DNA from: Bufo bufo
Taxonomy: Eukaryota; Chordata; Amphibia; Anura; Bufonidae
DNA length: 64,000 nucleotides
Reading direction: 5' to 3'
NCBI RefSeq assembly: GCF_905171765.1
Contig: NC_053390.1
Span: forward strand, 587,166,471 to 587,230,470
Both the position numbers and the translations under genes were made by a program. Each line of letters begins with the position of its first letter. Positions within the stretch are counted from its first letter, which is position 1. The notes under the pieces were generated by a model. It was not told the origin of the DNA, searched no databases, and worked only from the letters and a program-made list of their open reading frames with translations. Shown here one piece after another: positions 1-10,522 of this stretch.

Positions 1-785
1 CAACAGCGACCTCCCTTCCAGGTACATAGGCCTCCAAAAACTTGATTTGATTTTGTACAAGCGGTCATAGGCAGGATCACCTTGGGGGGGACATGCTGCA
101 TCATTTGCATGATGCAGGCATTTCCGAATGGCCTCAAAATGGGAGCGTGTCATGGCCGTACTGTAAAGTGGGGTCTAGTAGAGGATGTCCCCACTCCAGT
201 ACAGCCTGACACTGGGTTTTTTGACTAGGCCCATGTGCAGCACGAGACCCCAAAACGTCCTCATCTCCGCTGCACTGACCGGAGTCCAACCACCGGACCT
301 AGCCAAAAAGGAGCCCGGGTGTTGCGCAATGAACTGTTGGGCGAACAAGTTCGTTTTCTCCACCATCAGATTCACAAAGTGGTCCCTGAAAAAAAACGAA
401 AAAAGTAATATTCAGTGAATCCCACTGTGCAAATCTGGATTCCTGTTTGGCCAACAAAGTCAGGAATCACGGGCTCAAAATCCTCTGGGGTACACCAGAC
501 AAGTTCACCGGCAGGGGGATCAGTTGGACTTATCTGGTGGGCCGTAAAACTAGTACAAGCCCCAGGGCTGCTCATACTAGTGTGGGCCACAGGGTCCCTG
601 GCATAGGGGTCCCCTGGCTCTGTCTGGCGGCATCTCCGCCGCCTTGGGGGCTCATCATCACAAGATGATGAGGAGGATGCGGATGACAAGAGGAAATTGG
701 GGTCATCCTCATCCTCACTGGGGCTCTCGGAGTTGGAGTCAAGCAGGGCGTATGCCTCCTCGGCTGAGAACGTCTGGCGGGCCAT
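1..785 (-). pseudogene. piggyBac transposase, N-terminal part, frameshifted
   Basis: Reading from 785 downwards there is an acidic, Ser-rich N-terminus starting MARQTFSAEEAYALL, then a piggyBac-type region with FFRFF, NLMVEKTNLFAQQF, RTFWGLVLHMGL and, before the window edge, a stretch rich in the family's aromatic and basic positions (KCLHHAND, DRLYKIKS). The match is to the DDE_Tnp_1_7 (piggyBac) family, whose protein cuts and pastes at TTAA. The frame shifts inside a T-run at about 385-395, and a TAG stop interrupts the reading at about 174-176, so this copy is dead. None of the catalytic aspartates is inside the window. The TTTTTTTTCAG at the frameshift looks like a splice acceptor, but alignment logic favours a one-base homopolymer error or mutation. 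Confidence 0.8.
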
Positions 786-788
786 AGG

Positions 789-1090
789 GGAGTGTGTGTG
801 TGTGTGTGTGCGTGTGTGTAAAACTTTATTTAGTGTGCGTGTGTGTGGGGGGACAGGTGTTCATGTTCACTTAGAAGGAACATAATCTAACAGAAAAAAA
901 AACGAAATAAAAAAAAAAATTAAAGCCCCCCCAAAAATAAACCGATTTAAACTCGCTAATCAGCGGTCCGAAGCTGATCAGCGGTGGGGTGTGCAATGTG
1001 CTAACAGTGGCCGGAAGCTAAGAGTGCCGGCCACAGTCAGCGCACACACAATTTTTTTTTTGTGTGTGTGTGTGGGGGGGGGGGGGGGGC
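789..1090. repeat. TG/G-rich microsatellite tracts in piggyBac leader
   Basis: Simple TG runs occur at about 790-820 and 1060-1072, A-runs at 893-920 and a G run at 1072-1090. They lie in the non-coding leader of the piggyBac element. No gene is seen in 800-1640. Confidence 0.8.
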
Positions 1091-1642
1091 AGTGGGGCAA
1101 GCTGCAGTACCCCTGGAGGGTCTAGGGTCGCACAGATGAGTGTGCTGTGGACCCCAGACACCCGATCAGGGTAAAGCCCAAAAGAAAACTTTTTTTTACC
1201 TAAAACTATCCCTCCGTCTCCCTGCCTAATCTAACCTTTCCTTAAACCTGTCCCTGCCAACTTTTGAGTGCCAGATGGCACTATGGTGGCTCACGTGGGG
1301 GTGCCGGGGGTGCTGGGCTCAGAGGTGGACGGACGCTCCTCTCTCCTGGCTCCACAGAAGCAGTGTGGCGGAGGAAAGCAGAGCTGGGGGAAGTTAACCC
1401 CCATCCGCCCGTCCAGCCAATAGGATGCGATCCTGAGAGGAGATGTCACGGCCACCTCTCAGGATCTAAGGATGGTGATTGGTGGTGTATTATCACACCA
1501 CCGATCACCATCCTATTCCGGGTTATCGGGTCATCAGAGACCCAAATGATCCGAAAACGCAGCAAACCCCAGGTCTGAATTGACCTGCAGTTTGCTGCGA
1601 TTGCCAATACGGTGGCGTCACAGGACCCCCCTCAGCATTGTC

Positions 1643-1721
1643 ACAGAGTGCCTGCTGAATGATTTCAGCAGGCACTCTGTTCTGATGTTCCGATCACCGC
1701 CCGCCACGCTGCGGTGATCGG
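1643..1721. other. two perfect subterminal hairpins
   Basis: Bases 1643-1659 pair with 1664-1680 (17 bp, loop TGAT), and 1690-1700 pair with 1711-1721 (11 bp). They sit just inside the piggyBac terminus. A similar cluster sits inside the terminus at 58.3-58.4 kb, so subterminal hairpins look like a shared trait of these TTAA elements. Confidence 0.85.
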
Positions 1722-3289
1722 AAATACACAGGGTGTACCTGTATGTCCTGCGTTCTTAAGGACTCGGACATCAAGGCGTATATGTACGCCCTGTGTCCTT
1801 AAGAGTTTAAAGGTAACCAGTGTTGAGCGGCAGGGGCAATATTCAAATGCGCGATATTTCGCGAATATTCATCATATATTAGCAAATTCGAGAATTCATG
1901 ATCTCTAGTCATAATTTTCTTTATTGCGAAAAACGGCAATCTGAAAATTTGCGATACGAAAATTTGCGATACGAAAATTTGCGATCAACACTACTCCTAA
2001 AGTCAAAGATATTGAAGCCTTCTCATTGGCCCACAACCAAGAAACAGTGAGGGATCATGGGTACTGATGAAAAAAAATCTAGAATATTCGCAATTACGAA
2101 GCTATAGCAATATATTCTAGATATTCGCTAATTCTCAAAGTGACAATAGAAACATAGAAACATAGAATGTGTCGGCAGATAAGAACCATTTGGCCCATCT
2201 AGTCTGCCCAATATACTAAATACTATGAATAGCCCCTGGCCCTATCTAATATGAAGGATGACCTTATGCCTATCCCATGCATGCTTAAACTCCTTCACTG
2301 TATTTGCAGCTACCACTTCTGCAAGAAGGCTATTCCATGCATCCACTACTCTCTCAGTAAAGTAATACTTCCTGATATTACTTTTAAACTTTTCCCCCTA
2401 ATTTAAAACTATGTCCTCTTGTAGCCGTTTTTCTTCTTTTAAATATTCTCTCCCTCTTTTACCTTGTTGATTCCCTTTGTGTATTTAAAAGTTTCTATCA
2501 TACAGGGAGTGCAGAATTATTAGGCAAATTAGTATTTTGACCACATCATCCTCTTTATGCATGTTGTCTTACTCCAAGCTGTATAGGCTCGAAAGCCTAC
2601 TACCAATTAAGCATATTAGGTGATGTGCATCTCTGTAATGAGAAGGGGTGTGGTCTAATGACATCAACACCCTATATTGGCAAAATGGGTCAAAAGAAGG
2701 ACTTGACAGGCTCAGAAAAGTCAAAAATAGTGAGATATCTTGCAGAGGGATGCAGCACTCTTAAAATTGCAAAGCTTCTGAAGCGTGATCATCGAACAAT
2801 CAAGCGTTTCATTCAAAATAGTCAACAGGGTCGCAAGAAGCGTGTGGAAAAACCAAGGCGCAAAATAACTGCCCATGAACTGAGAAAAGTCAAGCGTGCA
2901 GCTGCCAAGATGCCACTTGCCACCAGTTTGGCCATATTTCAGAGCTGCAACATCACTGGAGTGCCCAAAAGCACAAGGTGTGCAATACTCAGAGACATGG
3001 CCAAGGTAAGAAAGGCTGAAAGACGACCACCACTGAACAAGACACACAAGCTGAAACGTCAAGACTGGGCCAAGAAATATCTCAAGACTGATTTTTCTAA
3101 GGTTTTATGGACTGATGAAATGAGAGTGAGTCTTGATGGGCCAGATGGATGGGCCCGTGGCTGGATTGGTAAAGGGCAGAGAGCTCCAGTCCGACTCAGA
3201 CGCCAGCAAGGTGGAGGTGGAGTACTGGTTTGGGCTGGTATCATCAAAGATGAGCTTGTGGGGCCTTTTCGGGTTGAGGATGGAGTCAG

Positions 3290-3990
3290 ACCAGATGCAG
3301 AGATGGATCTTATTGGCCTAACTGTATGACTATCACAGGATCGCCGCTAACTCATTGGAGAGTGGGGAGGGAAGGACCCACTCACCGGATATATAAATGT
3401 TAAATCACCTGGCGATCTTGTTGATAGTAGCTCCATTGCCCCTGAAGACGCCACATCTGTGGTGAAACATGTCGGGGGAGCTGCAAGTTAGGTTTTAAGC
3501 GAGTGTGTGTGCTTGGTGTTCGGCTCCCGGTGAGCTGCAGACACCGGCTGTAGCCGATACAAACAGCAACCCTCTATCCACTTAAGTTGAACAAGGGAAC
3601 ATAGCTATATATATTAGAGTCTCTCCGGTGCAGGATTGACAGGGAGCTGTCATTTGGTTATATTTCCACCAACCCGGAGGAGTAAAGTAGATCAGGAACT
3701 ATTCCTTAGGATAGAGTGGTAGTCATATGAAGAAAAAGTGACTGCAAATATAAGCAGTAAATTATCAGCAAACAAAATACTGATTGCTGCCAAGCACAAG
3801 AGCACTTTAATTTTAAGACATTTCCTTTTCTTTTTTTTTCTTCTTTTTTTGTCTTCCCGTATATATTTTTAAAGAATAGTAAATAAACGTTATATTTTAA
3901 AATAGACCGCAAACGGGAATCCATTAGCCATCTGGCTATCTGAATCGAAATAATTGAAATCCCGGGTCCAAGGGTCCCTGAAGGTAAAAA
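3290..3990 (+). mobile_element. 701-bp retroposed insert with 14-bp target duplication, probably Penelope-derived
   Basis: The 14-mer GAGGATGGAGTCAG occurs at 3276-3289 and again at 3991-4004, exactly where the Tc1 coding sequence is interrupted. This marks an insertion with a long target duplication, as made by target-primed reverse transcription. The insert has no long ORF and no terminal inverted repeats. It contains a hammerhead-like fold at 3429-3482, a T/C-rich tract at 3825-3850 and an A-rich end. Penelope-like origin is inferred from the fold and from the better preserved element at 27661-29272. Confidence 0.65.
3429..3482 (+). ncRNA. hammerhead-ribozyme-like motif (type I layout)
   Basis: Core boxes are CTGAAGA (3442-3448, fits CUGANGA) and GAAA (3464-3467), with a GTC cleavage triplet (3471-3473). 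Stem I pairs AGCTCC (3429-3434) plus CCC (3439-3441) with GGG plus GGAGCT (3474-3482). Stem II pairs GCCAC (3450-3454) with GTGGT (3459-3463). Stem III is minimal (A3467-T3472 and C3468-G3471), as in the minimal hammerheads of Penelope-like elements. One deviation is an extra unpaired C (3449) between the core and stem II, so activity is uncertain. Confidence 0.55.
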
Positions 3991-4749
3991 GAGGATGGAG
4001 TCAGGCTCAACTCCCAGTCCTACTGCCAGTTTCTGGAAGACACCTTCTTCAAGCAGTGGTACAGGAAGAAGTCTGCATCCTTCAAGAAAAACATGATTTT
4101 CATGCAGGACAATGCTCCATCACACGCGTCCAAGTACTCCACAGCGTGGCTGGCAAGAAAGGGTATAAAAGAAGAAAATCTAATGACATGGCCTCCTTGT
4201 TCACCTGATCTGAACCCCATTGAGAACCTGTGGTCCATCATCAAATGTGAGATTTACAAGGAGGGAAAACAGTACACCTCTCTGAACAGTGTCTGGGAGG
4301 CTGTGGTTGCTGCTGCACGCAATGTTGATGGTGAACAGATCAAAACACTGACAGAATCCATGGATGGCAGGCTTTTGAGTGTCCTTGCAAATAAAGGTGG
4401 CTATATTGGTCACTGATTTGTTTTTGTTTTGTTTTTGAATGTCAGAAATGTATATTTGTGAATGTTGAGATGTTATATTGGTTTCACTGGTAAAAATAAA
4501 TAATTGAAATGGGTATATATTTGTTTTTTGTTAAGTTGCCTAATAATTATGCACAGTATTAGTCACCTGCACACACAGATATCCCCCTAAAATAGCTAAA
4601 ACTAAAAACAAACTAAAAACTACTTTCAAAAATATTCAGCTTTGATATTAATGAGTTTTTTGGGTTCATTGAGAACATGGTTGTTGTTCAATAATAAAAT
4701 TAATCCTCAAAAATACAACTTGCCTAATAATTCTGCACTCCCTGTATAC

Positions 4750-5151
4750 CCTCTGTCTCGTCTTTCTTCCAAGCTATACATGTTAAGGTCTTTTAACCTT
4801 TCCTGGTAAGTTTTATCCTGCAATCCATAGTTTTGTAGCTCTTCTTGAACTCTCTCCAAAGTATCAATATCCTTCTGGAGATATGGTCTCCAGTACTAAC
4901 CCACAATACTCCAAATGAGGTCTCACTAGTGCTCTGTAGAGCGGCATGAGCACCTCCCTCTTTCTACTAGTAATGCCTCTCCCTATACACCCAATCATTC
5001 TGCTAGCATTTCCTGCTGCTCTATGACATTGTCTGCCTACCTTTAAGTCTTCTGAAATAATGACCCCTAAATCCCTTTCCTCAGATACTGAGGTTAGGAC
5101 TGTGTCACTGATTTTATATCCTGCTCTTGGGTTTTTACGCCCCAGGTGCAT
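4750..5151 (-). pseudogene. LINE reverse transcriptase C-terminal fragment
   Basis: The minus strand gives SEERDLGVIISEDLK, then CHRAAGNASRMIGCIGRG, then LYRALVRPHLEYCGLV. These are the thumb and C-terminal motifs of jockey-superfamily (CR1/L2-like) reverse transcriptases, where 'RPHLEYC' is very characteristic. After a frameshift near 4880 the text continues with DIDTLERVQEELQNYGL and RLKDLNMYSLEERRDRGY, and it resumes across the Tc1 insertion with IETFKYTKGINK. The RT catalytic core (FADD) and endonuclease are absent, as expected for a 5'-truncated copy. It is non-functional. Confidence 0.8.
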
Positions 5152-5244
5152 TATCTTGCAATTATCAACATTAAATTATAGAAACATAGATATTCACGAT
5201 AAAAATTTGCGATTCGAATATTCGCGCTCAACACTAAAGGTAAC

Positions 5245-5670
5245 CTGTCACCTGGTTTGGTACACTAAACCACTAGCATGTCACAATGTATCTGAAGCTT
5301 AGAGTCCCAAACCTGCCCAACAAACCCATCAGTGCCTGCAAAGTAAAGAAAATGAAATTCAAACTTACAAACAAAAAGAGTCAGAGACATTAGGAGCTTG
5401 CCTACTGTGCTAATAAATCCGAGGGTTGTACTGTTCACATGTGCACGATGTGCAGTGCATACACAGTGAAGCAAGGTGTACTGTCCATGGTTTTACAGAT
5501 GCAGTATGCCTCTACAGTAAATGATATCGCTAAAGAGTCCAGAACTCTTCTCCCAATAAGTCTGAATTTCACTTATTTCTTTTGTAGGGCCAGATGGGTT
5601 TGCTATGAGCAGGTTTTGGACCCTAAATTCCAGCTGCATAATGGCATGCTGGTGGTTGAGATCAATTCAG
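5245..5670. repeat. imperfect inverted repeat / MITE remnant
   Basis: Sequence at about 5255-5370 (motifs CACTAGCATG, CAACAAACCCATC, GAAAATGAAATTC) recurs inverted at about 5560-5665 (GAATTTCACTTA, GATGGGTTTG, GGCATGCTGGTGG). The arms are diverged. It adjoins the 8-bp duplication of the hAT element, which therefore landed at its edge. No gene is recognised. Confidence 0.5.
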
Positions 5671-6637
5671 ATTCCAAAGAAAGAACAATATCTACTGTGT
5701 AAACTTACTCACAATTAGAAACACAGTTACTTAATCTTTAATAAGAATTTCTTTGTCTTCTACCACCAACGATGAACTCAGAATAAACTCAACTTGCAAA
5801 GCCTGGGAAAGTGTTTGTTCTTGTAAGAAAATACATTACATGATTTTATGTATCAGAAAATTTATTTTTTTGTTGAAAATGCATGCTGCTCATGAAAAAC
5901 TATGTGATTGCTCCACCATTAATTGAATCATAAACTATGTGTCTGTTCTCAATTATCATATCTGCCAATAATATGTTGGGATTGTGGTTTGTATACACAT
6001 TGACAAAATTCTTGAATATTATTATCATGGGCCTATCCTCATCTGTGTTCTGAACTGCTAGGCTCTATAGAGGATTCTCATCAATCTTTCCAGGAAAACC
6101 TGTATGCCTGTGATATCTGTGAAATACAGCACACAACCATGATTGCTATCCCTGGAAACACTTAGTCAAATATCCAGATCCTCAATTAAAGTTATAACAA
6201 ATGTCTGCTCTAAGTATGCATCTCTAATTAATTCTCAATGCTAAAGTTCAGTTGTGAGCAACAGTGTAAGCCAAGGATTACAATGATATAATGGGAGAGA
6301 TAACTAAGACCCCAGCCGTTCGAAAATGATGGGCTATTACCATAAATAGTGTAATGGTTACATGCAATACTTTAAGATGATACTCCTGCATGGAGTTTGT
6401 ATGTGCTCCCAGTATTTATGTGCATTTCTTTCATCTACTTACAGATGCTGACAGTAGAATTCAGCATCACATCCCCTGCTTACATGCAATGTGCTGTCCA
6501 CAAATGATCATTTATATGTGCACATGTGATTAGCTGAAAAACCATTGCTGAGCACCTTTATATGGGCAATGATCTGGAACGTGTGTTTGGATGTGTAAAA
6601 GGACCTTAAAAACCTTTGAGTGTTTTATACTGATGAC
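5671..6637. other. no recognisable feature
   Basis: AT-rich sequence without long ORFs, obvious inverted ends or tandem repeats. I cannot assign it. Confidence 0.6.
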
Positions 6638-7000
6638 TAGAGATGAGCGAATCGAAGTTGACAAAGTGGAATTCGATCCGAATTTCAGGAAAAATTCGAT
6701 TCGCACCAAAGCCGAATTTCCTCACGCTTCGTGGTAACGAATCGCTGTGCATGTTAGGACATGGAGCAAAGAACTCTGGGAACGAAGGATCACCCACAAT
6801 GACATGCCTTCAGCCAATCAGCAGCCAGCCAACCCCTCTGATGTCACAGCCCTAAAAAATAGCTTCAGCCATCTTGGATTCAGCCATTTTCCAGTGTGCT
6901 TAGTGCAGGGAGAGACGTCAGCAGGCACTAGGGACAGTGCTAGAAAATACTTCATTGTGGTATAAAAAAAACGATTTACAAGTGCAAGGAAAGATTATTC
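6638..7000 (+). repeat. hAT-like terminal fragment (TAGAGATGAGCGAA end)
   Basis: It begins TAGAGATGAGCGAATCGAAG, close to the termini of hAT copies B (14656) and C (60483), and contains the same kind of inner palindromic motif (AATTCGATC, CGAATTTCC). CCAAT-like motifs near 6820-6840 resemble the promoter region of copy B. The right end was not found, so the boundary is approximate. Confidence 0.45.
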
Positions 7001-7249
7001 AAGGTGTAGGGAAAGGATAGGGATGCCTCATCTACACTATGAAAGGACAACAGGGTGCAATAGGAGAGTATGCAGCCTGGGTAATAGGAGCGATTCTATT
7101 ACACCTTGCTGCACTAATTGGGGATCCAAATTGTTATAATGCTATTTTTAGGTTGTTTGCACTATATGATACATCAGTAATTCCGGCAAACCTTGCTTGT
7201 GATTGGGGTGCAAGTTCTGTGTGATTCAGCCATTTATGGGGTGTGTTAA

Positions 7250-7585
7250 AGGGGTATTCCTATCACATATAATAGGGGCATATTGCATAGTATATGCCCC
7301 CATCGTCTGATAGGTACGGGTCCCACCTCTGGGACCCGCAACTACAACAAGAACAGAGCGGGGAGAGCTGTGGCTGGAGGACCTTGGGTTTCCCAGGGTC
7401 CATCCACGACCAAGCGTTGCTCCCCGCTGCTCCCATACAAGTGAATGGGAACATACCGTGCACGAGCGTCCCCTGCTTTCATTAATTTCTATGGGGCAGA
7501 CAAAAATAGCTGAGCCAGCGCTCGGCTATTTTCGGCAGCCCCATTGAATTAAATGGAGGGCGGCTGCGCATTGCCCCTTTGTGTC
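7250..7585 (+). repeat. TTAA-type MITE, left part
   Basis: TTAA at 7246-7249 is followed by AGGGGTATTCC, a terminus style shared with the MITEs at 46.1, 47.5 and 49.2 kb. The matching right end is missing, probably lost where the minisatellite begins. Confidence 0.5.
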
Positions 7586-7905
7586 AGCACACAGTAGTAA
7601 TGTCCACATTGTGCCCCCTCTGCTCCTCACAGTAATTATAGCCAGATATGTGCCCCCTCACAGTAGTTATGCCAGAATATGTGCCCCCTCACAGTAGTTA
7701 TACCCGATATGTGCCCCCTCACAGAAGTTATAACCGATATGTGCCCCCTTCCAATAGTTATGCACAGATATTTGCACCTCACAGTAGTTATGCCAGATTA
7801 TGTGCCCCCTCACAGTAATAATGGCCAGATATGTGCCAATTTACCGTCAGTTATGCCCAGATATGAGTCAACTTCCCCGTAGTTATGCCCAGATATGTGG
7901 CCCCC
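7585..7905. repeat. about 33-bp minisatellite
   Basis: About nine diverged copies of a unit with TGTGCCCCCTCACAGTAG and TTATGCCAGATA. The same unit, inverted and more diverged, appears at 34975-35110. It abuts the 5' LTR at 7906. Confidence 0.85.
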
Positions 7906-8484
7906 TGTAAGAAGGTACAAGGAATCATCGTGGATGATAGGTTCGTGTCACCGAGGTTCCTGGCCTCGGTGGAGTCAGGGCCGGTTTTCATGTGTCAGCA
8001 GCAGTTGCTGTTTGACACCTTAATACTTAGTATGGCTGTATAGCTGATCCGGTACAGCTCTTACTGGGAGTAGTCAAAGTGCTGGGTGGGTGAATACTCC
8101 CCATGTTCCAGGCCGGGTTTTGCCAGGCCTAAAAACTAGCCAGCACTGCCCAGGTGAGGAGGATTACCTCAGTCTGACAGTGGAGCTCAGGAGGTGTGTG
8201 TGCTGGGATCTGAGGCTTGTGCCGTGCTGCAGGGCTGAGACCCGTCTGTAAGGGAAACGAGCCCCCTAAAAGCCTGCTATGGACTGCTGGAGGCAGAAAT
8301 GCCAACAAGGTAATTTTTGCTACTGTATGTGGACTTTCCATTGTGTGTGAACTAACACCAATACTGCAAAGTGACGTTTTGTTTTTGCTTTATGTGTGAA
8401 TAAACATGGAAGTTTGATTTAAGAACTGGTAATTTGCCTCTGTACTGCGTCCTCACACCCTGTCTACCAGAGTGAATCCCCACA
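7906..8484 (+). repeat. 5' LTR of the Gmr1-like retrotransposon
   Basis: The segment begins TGTAAGAAGG and ends CCCCACA. It is followed at once by ATTGGTGGAGGATGCGG, which has the TGG start expected of a tRNA primer-binding site, and then by a gag frame. An AATAAA signal lies at about 8398-8403. No second LTR is in the window because the element is truncated at about 13122, so the exact LTR ends are inferred. Confidence 0.65.
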
Positions 8485-8568
8485 ATTGGTGGAGGATGCG
8501 GGCAAGAGCAGTGAGGCTAGATTGAACATCGATATTTTTCGGTTCTGCATTTTTCCAGGCATGGTTGT

Positions 8569-9460
8569 ATGTCGTATATTAAACCAGCTGTATCACAACC
8601 AGTGCCCCACAACAAAATAGAGGCTGTTGTGAAGGCCCTCATGAAGGCTAATCTGCAGCAGTGAGAGACAAACCTGCACCAACGTTTGGCTAATAAGCAT
8701 CAGCAGGAGATCAACCAGTTGCTGCTACAACATGTGATGGCTTTGCAGACAGCAGGAGCAACCCCGAACTTCCATGATACCTGGAATGCAGTTCCGGCCG
8801 TGATTCCTAAGATGACCCCCGCAGATGACATCGAAACCTACCTGGCGATGTACGAGAAAGTGGCCATCAGGGAGAAGCTACCCCGAGACCAGTGGGCTGA
8901 GGTCGTCACTCCGTTCCTGGCATCCGATTCCCAGCGAGTGTATTTAGACTTGCCAGACGATCAAGCGGCCGACTACCAAAAAGTAAAGGAGAGATTGTGA
9001 GATTTTGGCAAGACTGGGGGTGATTGTGTTGGTACGGGCCCAGCAGGTACATTAGTGGAGGGTTTTAAGCCGGCAGAGCCTGCGAGACCCCAGTATTATG
9101 ACATATTCCACCTCTTGCAAAAGTGGCTACAGCCTGATGTGCTGAGTCCCACGGCTATGCTGGATAGACTATTGGCTGATATGTTATGGAGGGCTCTGCC
9201 ACCCCCTCTCCAGCACTGGATCGGCCAGGTGTCTCCTGGCAATGCCCTGGAAATGGTGCACCTGGTGGAGAGCTACAAGGCTACTAAGAATCCTACAGGG
9301 GTTCTTTTGGGAGGGGGCAGTCAAACCCTGTAAATCTCCATCCCAAACTTGTACCAACCAAACCCACCCCCGGGATGTACCCCTTATTAACCTGGCTCCG
9401 ATAGTCTGCTGGCGGTGTCAGGAGCCTGGCCATGTAAGAGCTGACTGTCCACATCAGGTG
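8569..9460 (+). pseudogene. Gmr1-like Gag: SCAN-related capsid and zinc knuckle
   Basis: From ATG at 8569 the frame gives an N-terminal tail, a TGA at 8662-8664, then a Gln-rich helix (HQQEINQLLLQHVMALQ). The capsid-like block is DDIETYLAMYEKVAIRE, WAEVVTPFLASDSQRVYL and DYQKVKERL, matching the N-terminal half of SCAN/Gmr1 capsids. A frame slip follows 9000. The second half (DIFHLLQKWLQPD, ALPPPLQHWIGQ, EMVHLVESY) matches the C-terminal half. A CCHC knuckle CWRCQEPGHVRADC lies at about 9407-9448 in another frame. The protein would assemble particles and bind RNA. Confidence 0.75.
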
Positions 9461-9466
9461 TAACCC

Positions 9467-9790
9467 ATGGATACTAACTATAGCTACCGTCAGTGCCGGG
9501 TGGAAGTGGGAGACACTCCAGCGGAGGCTCTGCTGGACTCAAGGAGTCTGGTGTCCCTAGTAAGGGCTCCCCTGGTACGGTCCACAGAATATACTGGCCG
9601 GAAAGTCAGAATCATGTGCATCCATGGAGACTTAAAAGACTATCCCACCGCCCTGGTGTCTCTAACCACAGGGGCCGGCAGGTGGACTCACGAAGTGGCA
9701 GTTGCCACAAATTTACACTATTAACTTATAATAGGGAGAGACTTCCCAGGCTTGCTGGCACTGTGGCGTGTTACGAGAGTGACTGATGAC
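9467..9790 (+). pseudogene. retrotransposon aspartic protease, damaged active site
   Basis: The frame reads QCRVEVGDTPAEALLDSRS, then LVSLVRAPLV and KVRIMCIHGDLKDYPTAL. In retropepsins the active site is a D-S/T-G triad in a 'hALLDTGA' context; here it reads D-S-R, so the Gly is lost. After a stop near 9722 the GRD-type motif and LLALW follow in shifted frame. It lies between gag and integrase, as expected. This copy cannot be active. Confidence 0.65.
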
Positions 9791-10522
9791 TATGAGACAG
9801 GGGTTACCCCAGCAGAGTGGCCTGGCTTCAGGGGGAGGCCAGAACCCGGGGAACCCGAGGCCGAAGGGCCAGCGGTAGGGGTGACCGCCACTTCGGTGGA
9901 AGAGGGGGGGACAACCCCACTGAATGTAATGGTCGGAGATGTAGAGGACTTGCCGCCGGGGCCTGAGCTGGCTTACTTTAATGTCTCTGGGGATAATTTT
10001 GGTACTGCACAACACCTAGACCCAACCCTATCCCGAGCTTAGGAAATGTATTAATAGTAGATGGTGATCCACAACAACCAGGGCAGAGTCGGTGTTTCCC
10101 CGTTTTGTGGTTCATCAGGATATGTTTTATCGGGTAAACCAACTGCTGGGTGAACATATTGAACAGTTAGTGGTGCCCCTAGGCTTATCGCAAACTCATG
10201 TTAGAGTTAGCCCACCAACATGTTCTCGGGGGGCATCTCGGAATGCAGAAAACACAGGACCGGATACTACAATCGTTTTAATGATCCAGTGTGTTTAGAG
10301 AGGTTGACAAATTCTGTAAGTCTTGCCGGACCTGCCAGGCAACTAGCCCCCAGCACCTTTTCCGCAGTCCCTTGGTACCTCTCCCAATCATTGAGGTACC
10401 GTTTGAGCAAATCGCGATCGACCTCGTAGGCCAAGTACCGAAGTCCGCTAAAGGACACCAACACATCCTGGTCGTCCTAGATTATGCCACACGGTACCCT
10501 GTAGTGGTGCCACTGTGACATA

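Larger units (their letters stand above)
1..1806 (-). mobile_element. piggyBac-like DNA transposon, 5' half (runs off window start)
   Basis: The minus strand encodes the N-terminal half of a piggyBac transposase, and the right edge ends in CTTAAGAG followed by TTAA at 1807-1810, the target site used by piggyBac elements. The last 200 bases carry two perfect hairpins, as in the other piggyBac-type element near 58.3 kb. Between the coding part and the terminus (about 790-1640) lie non-coding leader sequence, TG-rich microsatellite and G-runs. The catalytic half lies outside the window. The terminus CTCTTAAGGACAC resembles the terminus of the element ending at 34967 (CCCCTTAAGGACTC), so the two are probably related. 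Confidence 0.75.
2685..4416 (+). pseudogene. Tc1 transposase, split by a 701-bp insert
   Basis: The protein likely starts MGQKKDLTGSEKSKIV, followed by a helix-turn-helix (LAEGCSTLKIAKLLKRDHRTIKRF) and basic linker, then the DDE catalytic domain. The first Asp is in VLWTDEMRV (about 3105), the second in IFMQDNAPSHASK (about 4100) and the Glu in SPDLNPIENLWSI (about 4210), with DD34E-type spacing as in Tc1. The 3' part ends LANKGGYIGH. The insert at 3290-3990 breaks it after EDGVR; the same residues resume at 3991 because the target was duplicated. Apart from the insert the coding sequence looks open. Such enzymes cut and paste DNA at TA sites. Confidence 0.88.
2503..4744 (+). mobile_element. 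Tc1/mariner element 1 (TIR CAGGGAGTGCAGAATTATTA)
   Basis: The inverted ends are CAGGGAGTGCAGAATTATTA at 2503 and its complement ending CACTCCCTG at 4744, flanked by TA (2501-2502 and 4745-4746). It carries a plus-strand transposase interrupted by a 701-bp insert. Without the insert and one copy of its duplication it would be about 1.53 kb, a normal Tc1 length. It sits inside the CR1/L2 LINE fragment. Confidence 0.92.
2150..5176 (-). mobile_element. CR1/L2-type LINE, 3' end (5'-truncated), split by Tc1
   Basis: Read on the minus strand, the sequence goes from the C-terminal part of a non-LTR reverse transcriptase (5151 down) through a short 3' UTR to a tail of TCTATGTT repeats near 2150-2170. 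This is the layout of a 5'-truncated LINE copy. The Tc1 insertion (2503-4744) divides it. The 3' UTR stretch at about 2170-2400 is of a kind seen at high copy in amphibian genomes. Clade assignment (CR1/L2/Rex1 group) rests on the RT C-terminus only. Confidence 0.7.
1818..5236. mobile_element. hAT-type non-autonomous element, split by a LINE
   Basis: The ends are inverted: CAGTGTTGAGCG at 1818 and CGCTCAACACTA ending 5236. They are flanked by the identical 8-bp duplication AAGGTAAC (1810-1817 and 5237-5244), the length typical of hAT elements. The element itself is short and AT-rich, with motifs such as GCGATATTTCGCGAATATTC. The rest is a LINE fragment with nested insertions. A second copy in opposite orientation lies at 47765-48624; the two share a segment around 2010-2060 and 47877-47930. 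No transposase of its own is present. Confidence 0.85.

Noticed and set aside
380..400. Splice acceptor (TTTTTTTTCAG) in the piggyBac gene
   Set aside because: The protein match continues without missing residues across this point once the frame is shifted by one base, so a homopolymer frameshift explains it better than an intron. No matching donor was seen.
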